Assembly: GCA_031268055.1 (NCBI GenBank)
Contig: JAIRXY010000091.1
Coordinates: 1-8,237 of the forward strand
Length of the DNA stretch: 8,237 bases
Direction: 5' to 3'
DNA from: Prevotellaceae bacterium
Lineage (GTDB): Bacteria; Bacteroidota; Bacteroidia; Bacteroidales; UBA932
A program made the position numbers and the translations under genes. The notes under the pieces were generated by a model. The model was not told the DNA's origin. It worked only from the letters and a program-made list of their open reading frames with translations, and did no database searches. Shown here piece after piece: positions 1 through 5,862 of the stretch. The first letter of the stretch is position 1; each line of letters opens with the position of its first letter.

Positions 1-17
1 TAATATTTTTTTCGGCA

Positions 18-48
18 CAAAAGTAGATTTTTTTTTTACGAAAACAAA
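18..48 (-). promoter_or_regulatory. Bacteroidota-type promoter firing leftward out of the window
   Basis: Read on the minus strand, TTTG (48 to 45) is followed after 19 bases by TACTTTTG (25 to 18). This is a full match to the Bacteroidota primary-sigma consensus TTTG-N19-21-TAnnTTTG. Transcription would start about 7 bases further left, at roughly position 11, so the gene it serves lies outside the window and is divergent from the galactose operon. A neighbour read in this direction could be a regulator or another sugar gene, but nothing visible says which. Confidence 0.75.
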
Positions 49-280
49 ATATTTTTCTCTATTTTAAATTGCTGCTTGCTTCCATAATCCTTATCCGTTT
101 TTAAACCACAAATACACAAAATTTATCCCCGCTTCACACGATTAACGATTAAACCTATAAATTGAAAAATTGATGGTGAAAATCAAATTATTATCTATGC
201 ACAAAAAATATTTTGAATTTTTATTAGCCAATAGCGATTCGTAATTCCTAAGCTGATTTTTGATATTTCTGTCTAAAAAA
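49..280. other. AT-rich divergent intergenic region, no gene seen
   Basis: This stretch between the two divergent promoters is strongly AT-rich and has stop codons in all frames at short spacing. I see no credible coding region and no RNA gene. The only small-scale structure is a 7-bp tandem direct repeat (acgatta, 138-144 and 145-151) and a short inverted repeat ttgat/atcaa around 170-186. Either could be part of an operator for the divergent pair, but neither is long enough to claim as one. Confidence 0.5.
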
Positions 281-311
281 TTTTTTCACACAAAAAAAAT
301 GTTTATTTTTG
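281..311 (+). promoter_or_regulatory. Probable promoter of the galactose operon
   Basis: TATTTTTG at 304-311 matches the Bacteroidota -7 box TAnnTTTG exactly. Nineteen bases upstream, TTTT at 281-284 matches three of four bases of the -33 box. Transcription would start near 317-320, leaving a leader of about 20 bases before the ATG at 339. The position immediately before the first operon gene and the absence of a competing match support it, but the AT-rich background makes a chance -7 box possible. Confidence 0.55.
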
Positions 312-338
312 GCAAATTTTTATCACCACCATCATACC

Positions 339-1490
339 ATGAATTGGAAATTTATAAACCTCGCAGCCATCGTAGCAGTAGGAATGTGCTCATGTGGCAA
401 CAGCAAAACAAGCGGCAAAATGGAAATAACGAAAGATCCATTTGGCCAGTACAACAACCAGCAGGTTGACCTCTACACCCTCGCCAACGGGCAGGGCATG
501 AAGCTGAAAGTAACCACCTACGGTGGCGCTATTACGGAGCTGTGGACGCCCGACAGAGACGGCGTAAGCGGCAACATCACGCTTGGCTTTCCGTCGCTCG
601 ACGGCTACCGTAGCGAAGCATTCCTGAAATCGGGACCTTACTTTGGCGCGCTGATTGGCCGCTACGGAAATCGTATCGGCAGCGCAAAATTTACGCTCGA
701 TGGCGTGGAGTACACGCTTGCCGCCAACAACGGCGCTAACCACCTGCATGGCGGCGTCAATGGATTTGATAAGGCGGTGTGGAGCGCAGAAGAGGTGCGC
801 GAAAAGGAAGCAGTAGGCCTCAAGCTGACCTACCTGAGCAAGGATGGCGAGGAAGGCTATCCGGGCAACCTGAACGTGGAAGTTACCTACCTGCTAACAA
901 AGGACAACGAGCTGAAAATAAAGTATACGGCAACAACCGACAAGCTTACGCACTGCAACCTTACCAACCATGTTTACTTTAACCTGTCGGCGGGTAAAGC
1001 GCCCGATGTGCTGGGGCACGAGCTCACCATTTTGGCGGATAAGTATACGGCGGTGGACGCAGGGCTTATTCCTCTTGGCCTGCCGGTGGAGGTTGCCGGA
1101 ACGCCCTTTGACTTCCGCACGCCGCACACCATTGGCGAGCGTATCAACGACGAGAACGAGCAGCTGAAAAACGGCGGCGGATACGACCACAACTGGGTGC
1201 TCAACTCCGGCGGCGGCGAGCTCACCCTGGCAGCGGTGGCATACGAGCCTGCCAGCGGACGGACGCTTGAGGCGTACACTACCGAGCCGGGCATACAATT
1301 TTACTCCGGCAACTTTTTAGATGGCGGCCTTGTGGGTGTAGGCGACGTACAGTACGTAAAGCGCTACGGCTTTTGCCTCGAAACGCAGCACTTCCCCGAT
1401 ACGCCCAACCAGCCTGCTTTTCCAAGCACAACGCTCCAGCCGGGGCAAACCTACGCAAGCGAAACCATTTATAAATTTTCTGCCAAGTAA
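339..1490 (+). CDS. Aldose 1-epimerase (mutarotase), predicted lipoprotein
   Basis: Interconverts the alpha and beta anomers of galactose, glucose and similar aldoses. The 383-residue product has the GalM family landmarks: GRYGNRIG with Arg112, NHLHGG with His137, NHVYFNL with His211, GYDHNW with Asp283 and LETQHFPD with Glu348. The two histidines are the expected general acid and sugar ligand, and the glutamate the catalytic base. Residues 1-19 (MNWK, a hydrophobic core, then MCSCG) look like a type II signal peptide with Cys19 lipidated after Ser18. An acylated Cys17 after Met16 is less likely. The protein should therefore sit in the periplasm or on a membrane, unlike its neighbour. No acidic stretch typical of surface-export signals follows the cysteine. 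I start at ATG 339: an upstream in-frame TTG at 309 would put ten residues before the signal peptide and lies inside the promoter -7 box. It is first in the operon, 32 bp before a paralogue with an intact active site. Family certain; sugar preference inferred from context. Confidence 0.93.
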   Translation: MNWKFINLAAIVAVGMCSCGNSKTSGKMEITKDPFGQYNNQQVDLYTLANGQGMKLKVTTYGGAITELWTPDRDGVSGNITLGFPSLDGYRSEAFLKSGPYFGALIGRYGNRIGSAKFTLDGVEYTLAANNGANHLHGGVNGFDKAVWSAEEVREKEAVGLKLTYLSKDGEEGYPGNLNVEVTYLLTKDNELKIKYTATTDKLTHCNLTNHVYFNLSAGKAPDVLGHELTILADKYTAVDAGLIPLGLPVEVAGTPFDFRTPHTIGERINDENEQLKNGGGYDHNWVLNSGGGELTLAAVAYEPASGRTLEAYTTEPGIQFYSGNFLDGGLVGVGDVQYVKRYGFCLETQHFPDTPNQPAFPSTTLQPGQTYASETIYKFSAK

Positions 1491-1522
1491 ATTAAGGCAG
1501 CTAAATCAATTCTCTATCCGCT

Positions 1523-2602
1523 ATGAGTAAAATTTTATCAGCTACAGGGCTAAAGCGAGCCGATTTTCAGAAAATCGTGGACGAAAAGCAAACAGACCTT
1601 TTCATCCTAACCAACAAGAATGGTCTGGAGATGACCGTTACCAGTTACGGCGCAAAAATAGTATCTCTCTCGCTTCCCGACAAAGACGGCAAGCTGGTAG
1701 ATGTTGTCACCGGACATAACAGCATTGATGAGTATTTGTCTTCCGAAGAGCCTTACTTCGGGGCAGTGTGCGGACGCACCGGCAACCGAATTGCCAAGGG
1801 AAAATTTACGCTGGATGGCAAAGAGTACACCTTGGCTATCAACAACGGCCCCAACAACCTGCATGGAGGTCTCAAAGGGTTTAACGCCGTAGTATGGGAT
1901 GGCAAGCAAGTAGACGACCAAACAGTGGAGCTTACCTACCTCTCCAAAGACGGCGAAGAAGGCTACCCGGGAAACCTGACGGTAATCGTTACCTACACGC
2001 TGACGGACGACAACGCCGTGCAAATTGACTATCAAGCCACCACCGACAAGGCAACTATAGTAAACCTCACCAACCACAGCTACTTCAACTTATCCGGAGC
2101 GGGCGACCCATACATAGGCGACCATCTGCTCAAGATAAATGCCGACGCCTACCTCCCAACGGACGAAACAGCTATCCCCTACGGGAAGCCCGAAAGCGTG
2201 GAGGGAACGCCTATGGATTTTCGCCAGCCCTGCGAAGTGGGAAAGCGCATCAACGACAACTTTCAGCAGCTGATTTTCGGCAAAGGCTACGACCACACAT
2301 ACGTGCTGAACAAAAAGGATGGCGAATTTGCTTTCTGCGCATGGGTAAAGTCTCCCAAAACCGGAATCATCATGGAGGTTTACACCACCGAGCCGGGCGT
2401 GCAGCTATACACGGGCAACTGGATGAAAGATAGCTATGTGGCCAAGAACGGTAAGCGATACCCCGAAAGGTGCGCCTTGTGCTTGGAAACGCAGCATTTT
2501 CCGGATAGCATCAACAAGCCGGAATACCCTTCTGTAGTGTTGCGCCCACAGGAGGTATTCAAAAGTAAAACGACGTTTAAATTCAGCCGCCAATCAAGCT
2601 AA
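1523..2602 (+). CDS. galM: Aldose 1-epimerase (galactose mutarotase), cytoplasmic
   Basis: Converts beta-D-galactose to the alpha anomer that galactokinase uses. The 359-residue protein covers the full family length, with GRTGNRI (Arg89), NNLHGG (His114), NHSYFNL (His185), GYDHTY (Asp257) and LETQHFPDS (Glu322), so the active site looks complete. It starts MSKILSATGLKRADF with no signal peptide, which implies a cytoplasmic enzyme. It is clearly a paralogue of the preceding lipoprotein: both carry the identical stretch LTYLSKDGEEGYPGNL followed by similar spacing to the second histidine. From memory it resembles the single GalM of the Bacteroides galactose operon more closely than the lipoprotein does. 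The 48-bp gap to the permease shows no terminator and no clear promoter, consistent with one transcript. There is no Shine-Dalgarno sequence, as is usual in this phylum. Confidence 0.95.
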   Translation: MSKILSATGLKRADFQKIVDEKQTDLFILTNKNGLEMTVTSYGAKIVSLSLPDKDGKLVDVVTGHNSIDEYLSSEEPYFGAVCGRTGNRIAKGKFTLDGKEYTLAINNGPNNLHGGLKGFNAVVWDGKQVDDQTVELTYLSKDGEEGYPGNLTVIVTYTLTDDNAVQIDYQATTDKATIVNLTNHSYFNLSGAGDPYIGDHLLKINADAYLPTDETAIPYGKPESVEGTPMDFRQPCEVGKRINDNFQQLIFGKGYDHTYVLNKKDGEFAFCAWVKSPKTGIIMEVYTTEPGVQLYTGNWMKDSYVAKNGKRYPERCALCLETQHFPDSINKPEYPSVVLRPQEVFKSKTTFKFSRQSS

Positions 2603-2650
2603 ACTTCACTCACTTCAATCAATAACTAACAATTACACAACCATTTATTT

Positions 2651-3952
2651 ATGAAACAGCAAAAAACACAAGGCAACAACACTGTTGCAATCGTCATGAT
2701 GATACTGCTCTTCGGCATGATATCATTTGTCACAAACTTGGCAGCGCCCATGGGAATTGTGCTGAAAAATCAGTTCCAGATTTCCAACTTTTTGGGGTTG
2801 CTGGGAAATGCGGCTAACTTTATTGCATACGCTGTGATGGGTATTCCCAGCGGAATCTTGCTCCAAAAAGTAGGCTACAAGAAAACGGCTTTAGTAGCTA
2901 TTGCTACCGGCTTTGTAGGTATTGGTATTCAATATCTATCGGGGCATACCGGCCAAGAATCGGCTTTCGCCGTGTATCTTTTGGGCGCTTTCGTTGCAGG
3001 CTTCTCCATGTGCCTGCTGAACACGGTGGTTAACCCCATGCTGAACATCCTTGGCGGCGGCGGAAACAAAGGCAACCAGCTGATTCAGATTGGCGGGTCG
3101 TTCAACTCGCTCATGGCAACTTTCACCCCTATGTTTGTGGGCTTTTTAATTGGCGAAGTTGCAAAATCCAGAATTACCGACATCTTCCCCGTGATGTATA
3201 TCGCAATGGGTGTTTTTGCTACAGTGTTTATCGTGCTAAGCTTGGTCAACATACAGGAGCCAAATGCAGAAAAGAGCTCCGAGCCTTTGACAGGCTTGCT
3301 GCTGGGCGCTCTGAAATTCCGCCACTTTGTGCTGGGCGCTATTGCCATATTCGTTTACGTGGGCATAGAAATTGGAGTGCCGGGGGCAATGAACCTGTTC
3401 CTTTCCGACCCCAATGCAGGAGGCTTGGAGCCAACAGTAGCAGGCTTTGTTGCGGGCACCTACTGGTTTTTGATGCTCATAGGTCGCTTAATTGGCGCTT
3501 CCATAGGCGCTAAGGTATCCAGCAAGGCTATGCTTACAGTGACCTCTTTCATAGGTTTGGCGCTGGTTAGCTGCGCAATTTTTTCGTCTGTTGATACGCC
3601 GGTAAATCTGCCGGTGCTGCAAAAGGGAGCCGCCGGCGAGCTGTCGTTCGGGTCTACGCAAGTGCCCATCAACGCCATGTTCTTGGTGCTGGTAGGTCTT
3701 TGCACCTCCATCATGTGGGGCGGCATTTTCAACCTTGCCGTTGAAGGCTTGGGCAAATATGTAGCTGCTGCTTCCGGCATATTCATGGTGCTGGTTTGCG
3801 GTGGTGGTATTCTTCCGGCGCTACAAGGCTACATTGCCGACGTTGCAGGCTACATGCCCAGCTACTGGGTAGTTTTTGCAGGCCTGCTCTACCTCCTGTT
3901 CTATGCTCTGATAGGAAGCAAGAATGTAAATAAAAACATAGCAGTAAACTAA
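2651..3952 (+). CDS. MFS sugar permease, FHS (fucose/glucose/galactose) family
   Basis: A 433-residue inner-membrane transporter that is hydrophobic throughout, consistent with 12 helices. FHS-family signs appear in order: GIPSGILLQKVGYKK (64-78) in the loop between helices 2 and 3, NTVVNPMLNILG (124-135) in helix 4, GSFNSL (149-154), FVYVGIEIG (234-242) opening the second half, LMLIGRLIG (274-282), and SIMWGGIFNLAVEGLGKY (353-370) with ASGI following. Family members are usually H+-coupled importers of fucose, glucose or galactose. Its place between galM and galK argues for galactose and perhaps glucose. By my remembered alignment to E. coli FucP, the two acidic residues needed for proton coupling there (Asp46, Glu135) correspond to Ala32 and Asn124 here, so the coupling may differ. 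It lies only 12 bp before galK with no terminator between. Family assignment is firm; substrate is inferred. Confidence 0.88.
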   Translation: MKQQKTQGNNTVAIVMMILLFGMISFVTNLAAPMGIVLKNQFQISNFLGLLGNAANFIAYAVMGIPSGILLQKVGYKKTALVAIATGFVGIGIQYLSGHTGQESAFAVYLLGAFVAGFSMCLLNTVVNPMLNILGGGGNKGNQLIQIGGSFNSLMATFTPMFVGFLIGEVAKSRITDIFPVMYIAMGVFATVFIVLSLVNIQEPNAEKSSEPLTGLLLGALKFRHFVLGAIAIFVYVGIEIGVPGAMNLFLSDPNAGGLEPTVAGFVAGTYWFLMLIGRLIGASIGAKVSSKAMLTVTSFIGLALVSCAIFSSVDTPVNLPVLQKGAAGELSFGSTQVPINAMFLVLVGLCTSIMWGGIFNLAVEGLGKYVAAASGIFMVLVCGGGILPALQGYIADVAGYMPSYWVVFAGLLYLLFYALIGSKNVNKNIAVN

Positions 3953-3964
3953 AAAGTATTACTT

Positions 3965-5125
3965 ATGGACATAACAAAAATCACAGCGAAGTTCAAAGAA
4001 CTCTACGGCGCGGAAGGCGCTGTATACGCAGCTCCCGGTCGTATCAACCTGATTGGCGAGCATACCGACTACAACGGCGGCTTTGTGCTGCCCGGCGCTA
4101 TAGACAAAGCCATTTATTGCGTCATCAAACCGAACGGCACGGCTAAGGTGCGCGCCTACGCTCCTGATGAGAATCCACAGGTTGTGTCGCTGAACAGCGA
4201 ATTTGGGCTGGAAGAGTCCGATAAGCCGAAGGACAGGTGGGCGCAGTATATTTTTGGCGTGTGCAGGGAAATGTCGAAAAAGGGCGCTAAAATCCCCGGA
4301 TTTGACATCCTTATTTCGGGCGAAGTTCCGCTGGGTGCAGGCATGTCGTCGTCGGCGGCGCTGGAAAGCTGCGTTGGTTTTGCGCTAAATGATACCTTTG
4401 GCCTCGGCTTTGACAAGCTGCAGCTCGCCCTGATAGGTCAGGCAACGGAGCACAACTACGTGGGCGTGAAGTGTGGCATCATGGACCAGTTTGCCTCCTG
4501 CTTCGGTAAGGAAGGCTCGCTCGTTCGCTTGGATTGCCGCTCGCTGGAGTACGAGTACTTCCCGTTTGACCCGAAAGGGTACAAGTTGGTGCTGATTAAC
4601 ACCTGCGTAACGCACATGCTTGGAGGAGAGTACAACGAACGGCGTGAATCGTGCGAAAGGGTGGTAGCAGCTATCGCAAAAAAGCATCCGGAGGTAGCGC
4701 TGCTTCGCGACGCCAACCCTGATATGCTGAAGGAAGTGTCGAACAACGTGAGCGCCGTTGACTACATTCGCGCCGAGTTTGTTATTGAGGAAATCCAGCG
4801 GCTGCTCGACACCTGCGAGCTCCTGAAAAAGGGCGACTACGAAGCGGCAGGGCGCAAGATGTACGAAACGCACACCGGCCTGAGCCTAAAGTATACCGTC
4901 AGCTGCCCTGAGCTTGACTTTCTCAACGAGAAGGCCAAGGAGTGCGGAGTAGCAGGCTCCCGCGTTATGGGCGGGGGATTTGGCGGTTGCACCATCAACC
5001 TCGTAAAGGATGAGCTCTACGATGCGTTCATAAAGAGCGCCACCGAAGCATACGAAAAGGCATTCAACATTAAGCCCCTCGTGTACGACGTGGTAATCAA
5101 GGACGGCGCCCGAAAGCTGGCGTAA
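3965..5125 (+). CDS. galK: Galactokinase
   Basis: Phosphorylates alpha-D-galactose with ATP to galactose 1-phosphate, the first committed step of the Leloir pathway, in the cytoplasm. The 386-residue product has the normal length and all GHMP-kinase landmarks: the galactokinase signature GRINLIGEHTDYNGG (25-39), the ATP-binding loop PLGAGMSSSAALE (122-134), GIMDQFAS (171-178) with Asp174 as the likely catalytic base, EYNERR with Tyr223, and the third motif GSRVMGGGFGGCTINL (331-346). Arg26 and Asp35 fit the residues expected to stabilise the transition state and bind the sugar. The C-terminal DGARKLA resembles Bacteroides galactokinases. The ATG follows the permease stop by 12 bp, so the two are almost certainly co-transcribed and perhaps translationally linked. 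It is the last gene of the operon, with a terminator 65 bp downstream. galT and galE are not nearby. Confidence 0.98.
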   Translation: MDITKITAKFKELYGAEGAVYAAPGRINLIGEHTDYNGGFVLPGAIDKAIYCVIKPNGTAKVRAYAPDENPQVVSLNSEFGLEESDKPKDRWAQYIFGVCREMSKKGAKIPGFDILISGEVPLGAGMSSSAALESCVGFALNDTFGLGFDKLQLALIGQATEHNYVGVKCGIMDQFASCFGKEGSLVRLDCRSLEYEYFPFDPKGYKLVLINTCVTHMLGGEYNERRESCERVVAAIAKKHPEVALLRDANPDMLKEVSNNVSAVDYIRAEFVIEEIQRLLDTCELLKKGDYEAAGRKMYETHTGLSLKYTVSCPELDFLNEKAKECGVAGSRVMGGGFGGCTINLVKDELYDAFIKSATEAYEKAFNIKPLVYDVVIKDGARKLA

Positions 5126-5189
5126 GATTCTCGTCGCGCCCAAGGTCGACATTCAAAAAAATGTCAGCGCGCGGAATGCTGTATTTTAT

Positions 5190-5251
5190 TCATGCCGCTT
5201 GCTTGGCGTGGGCTCTCAACCCGTGTCGGCAGCGGCATGAGCTGTTTTTTT
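5190..5251 (+). terminator. Rho-independent terminator of the galactose operon
   Basis: A 10-bp perfect stem (tcatgccgct at 5190-5199, agcggcatga at 5231-5240) is followed four bases later by seven T residues (5245-5251). The 31-base loop may fold further through ggg (5210-5212) with ccc (5220-5222). The position 65 bp after the galK stop fits an operon end. A smaller 6-bp hairpin (gacatt 5148-5153, aatgtc 5160-5165) lies between the stop and this stem but has no T-run. Confidence 0.7.
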
Positions 5252-5428
5252 ACACGCAAATAGCGGTAGTGTCACTTTTCTACTGTAATTCGGTAAGCTT
5301 TGGGGCTTGCGAAAGTCGAGCTACGTGAATAGCCCATTTTTGCTCTGACTTTAACAAATGAAATTGATGGTTAATACATTGTAATTAAATTCGTTTGCTG
5401 GTTTACTTAGCGTATAAAATGAGTTTGT
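5252..5428. other. Intergenic stretch after the operon terminator, nothing recognised
   Basis: I find no coding region with family motifs, no tRNA-like arms and no clear repeat here. A minus-strand reading frame at 5351-5584 is open but has no recognisable motif, is AT-biased, and runs head-on through the orphan promoter described next, so I do not call it. Confidence 0.5.
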
Positions 5429-5460
5429 GTTGCATTTTCGGATGTATTGCCATATCTTTG
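5429..5460 (+). promoter_or_regulatory. Orphan Bacteroidota-type promoter with overlapping inverted repeat
   Basis: TATCTTTG at 5453-5460 matches the -7 consensus TAnnTTTG exactly, and GTTG at 5429-5432 lies 20 bases upstream, matching three of four bases of the -33 box. The start site would be near 5467. The last four bases of the -7 box begin a 7-bp perfect inverted repeat (tttgcgg 5457-5463, ccgcaaa 5468-5474), which could be an operator or the first hairpin of the transcript. The nearest plus-strand gene begins about 400 bp downstream and has its own promoter, so what this promoter serves is unknown. Confidence 0.5.
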
Positions 5461-5662
5461 CGGTCAGCCGCAAACCGAAAAAAGAATTAGGAGTTACGAA
5501 TACAAATATTCGATTGCATGATGCAAAATTAAGCAGAATATAACGGCTCCCAAGAGAACGCGCATTGCCATTGTATTCTGTCAAGTCAATCCCGCAGGCG
5601 ATACTTGAATATTCCTCATAATTTTGCGTATCAAAAAGTGTTGTCCCTATCCCTAATCCCTC

Positions 5663-5693
5663 ACCCTAACAGGGTTTTTAACCCTGTTAGGGT
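5663..5693. repeat. Perfect 14-bp inverted repeat with a 3-base loop
   Basis: accctaacagggtt (5663-5676) and its exact complement aaccctgttagggt (5680-5693) are separated by ttt. As RNA this would be a very stable hairpin, but no T-run follows on the plus strand, so it is not a textbook terminator. The upstream flank (5645-5662) holds further copies of ccctaa/ccctat-like units, so the symmetry extends imperfectly outside the arms. Confidence 0.85.
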
Positions 5694-5725
5694 TGATAGT
5701 TAGGGTTGATAGTTGAGGTTGAAGG
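5687..5725 (+). repeat. Tandem 13-bp repeat with a TTAGGG core
   Basis: ttagggttgatag occurs exactly twice in tandem (5687-5699 and 5700-5712), followed by a degenerate third copy (5713-5725, nine of thirteen bases matching). The first unit overlaps the right arm of the palindrome. The units are too few, too short and without spacers to be a CRISPR array. Origin unknown; slippage from the arm of the palindrome is the simplest explanation. Confidence 0.75.
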
Positions 5726-5808
5726 TTTAAAGCTCCGGAGCAGCTTCTTCTACGGACTTAGAGAAGCCTCTCACTCAACAGAATTTAGCGGTCTTATGCT
5801 ATTAATTT

Positions 5809-5839
5809 TTTGTTCCTAAATAGTAAGCACATATTTTTT
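5809..5839 (+). promoter_or_regulatory. Promoter of the Na+/sugar symporter gene
   Basis: TTTG at 5809-5812 is followed after exactly 19 bases by TATTTTTT at 5832-5839, which matches the -7 box TAnnTTTG except at the last base. Transcription would start near 5846, leaving a short A/T-rich leader of about 17 bases before the ATG at 5863. No Shine-Dalgarno sequence is present. This suggests the symporter can be transcribed on its own, separately from the upstream galactose operon. Confidence 0.6.
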
Positions 5840-5862
5840 CACTAAACTAAACACTAATTATT

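Larger units (their letters stand above)
5461..5808 (+). other. Non-coding, hairpin-rich region; possible small RNA or long leader
   Basis: Downstream of the orphan promoter there is no usable reading frame: the only early ATG (5518) stops after four codons. Several small hairpins occur: tttgcgg/ccgcaaa (5457-5474), cgaata/tattcg with a 4-base loop (5497-5512), and ttgc/gcaa (5514-5526). The long palindrome at 5663-5693 comes next. Further along are a 10-bp palindrome gctccggagc (5732-5741) and a gcttct/agaagc pair (5743-5767). A transcript from about 5467 to the palindrome would be about 225 bases. I recognise no known RNA family, and an untranslated leader of the symporter gene is equally possible. 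Confidence 0.25.

Noticed and set aside
280..289. Ten-base word attttttcac shared with 5833-5842 as a common regulatory site of the operon and symporter
   Set aside because: It falls at the -33 region in one promoter and at the -7 region in the other, and such T-rich words are expected by chance in AT-rich gaps.
309..338. In-frame TTG start giving the first mutarotase ten more residues, including four histidines
   Set aside because: The TTG overlaps the -7 box of the operon promoter, so it would lie upstream of the transcript start, and the extension would bury the lipoprotein signal peptide. ATG 339 fits better.
894..1298. Long antisense frame inside the first mutarotase gene
   Set aside because: A by-product of the GC-rich coding strand; the plus-strand frame has all GalM motifs and the antisense product has none.
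5518..5532. Short ATG frame downstream of the orphan promoter as a leader peptide
   Set aside because: Only four codons, with no regulatory codon run and no ribosome-binding context.
5351..5584. Minus-strand open frame of 77 codons
   Set aside because: No recognisable motif or credible composition, and it runs opposite through the orphan promoter and its hairpins.
5687..5725. Tandem 13-bp units as a possible CRISPR array or real telomere
   Set aside because: Units are contiguous without spacers, only two are exact, and the setting is an internal intergenic gap.
5732..5741. Ten-base palindrome gctccggagc as an operator for the symporter gene
   Set aside because: It lies about 100 bases upstream of the predicted start site and has no second copy near either sugar promoter; too short to claim.
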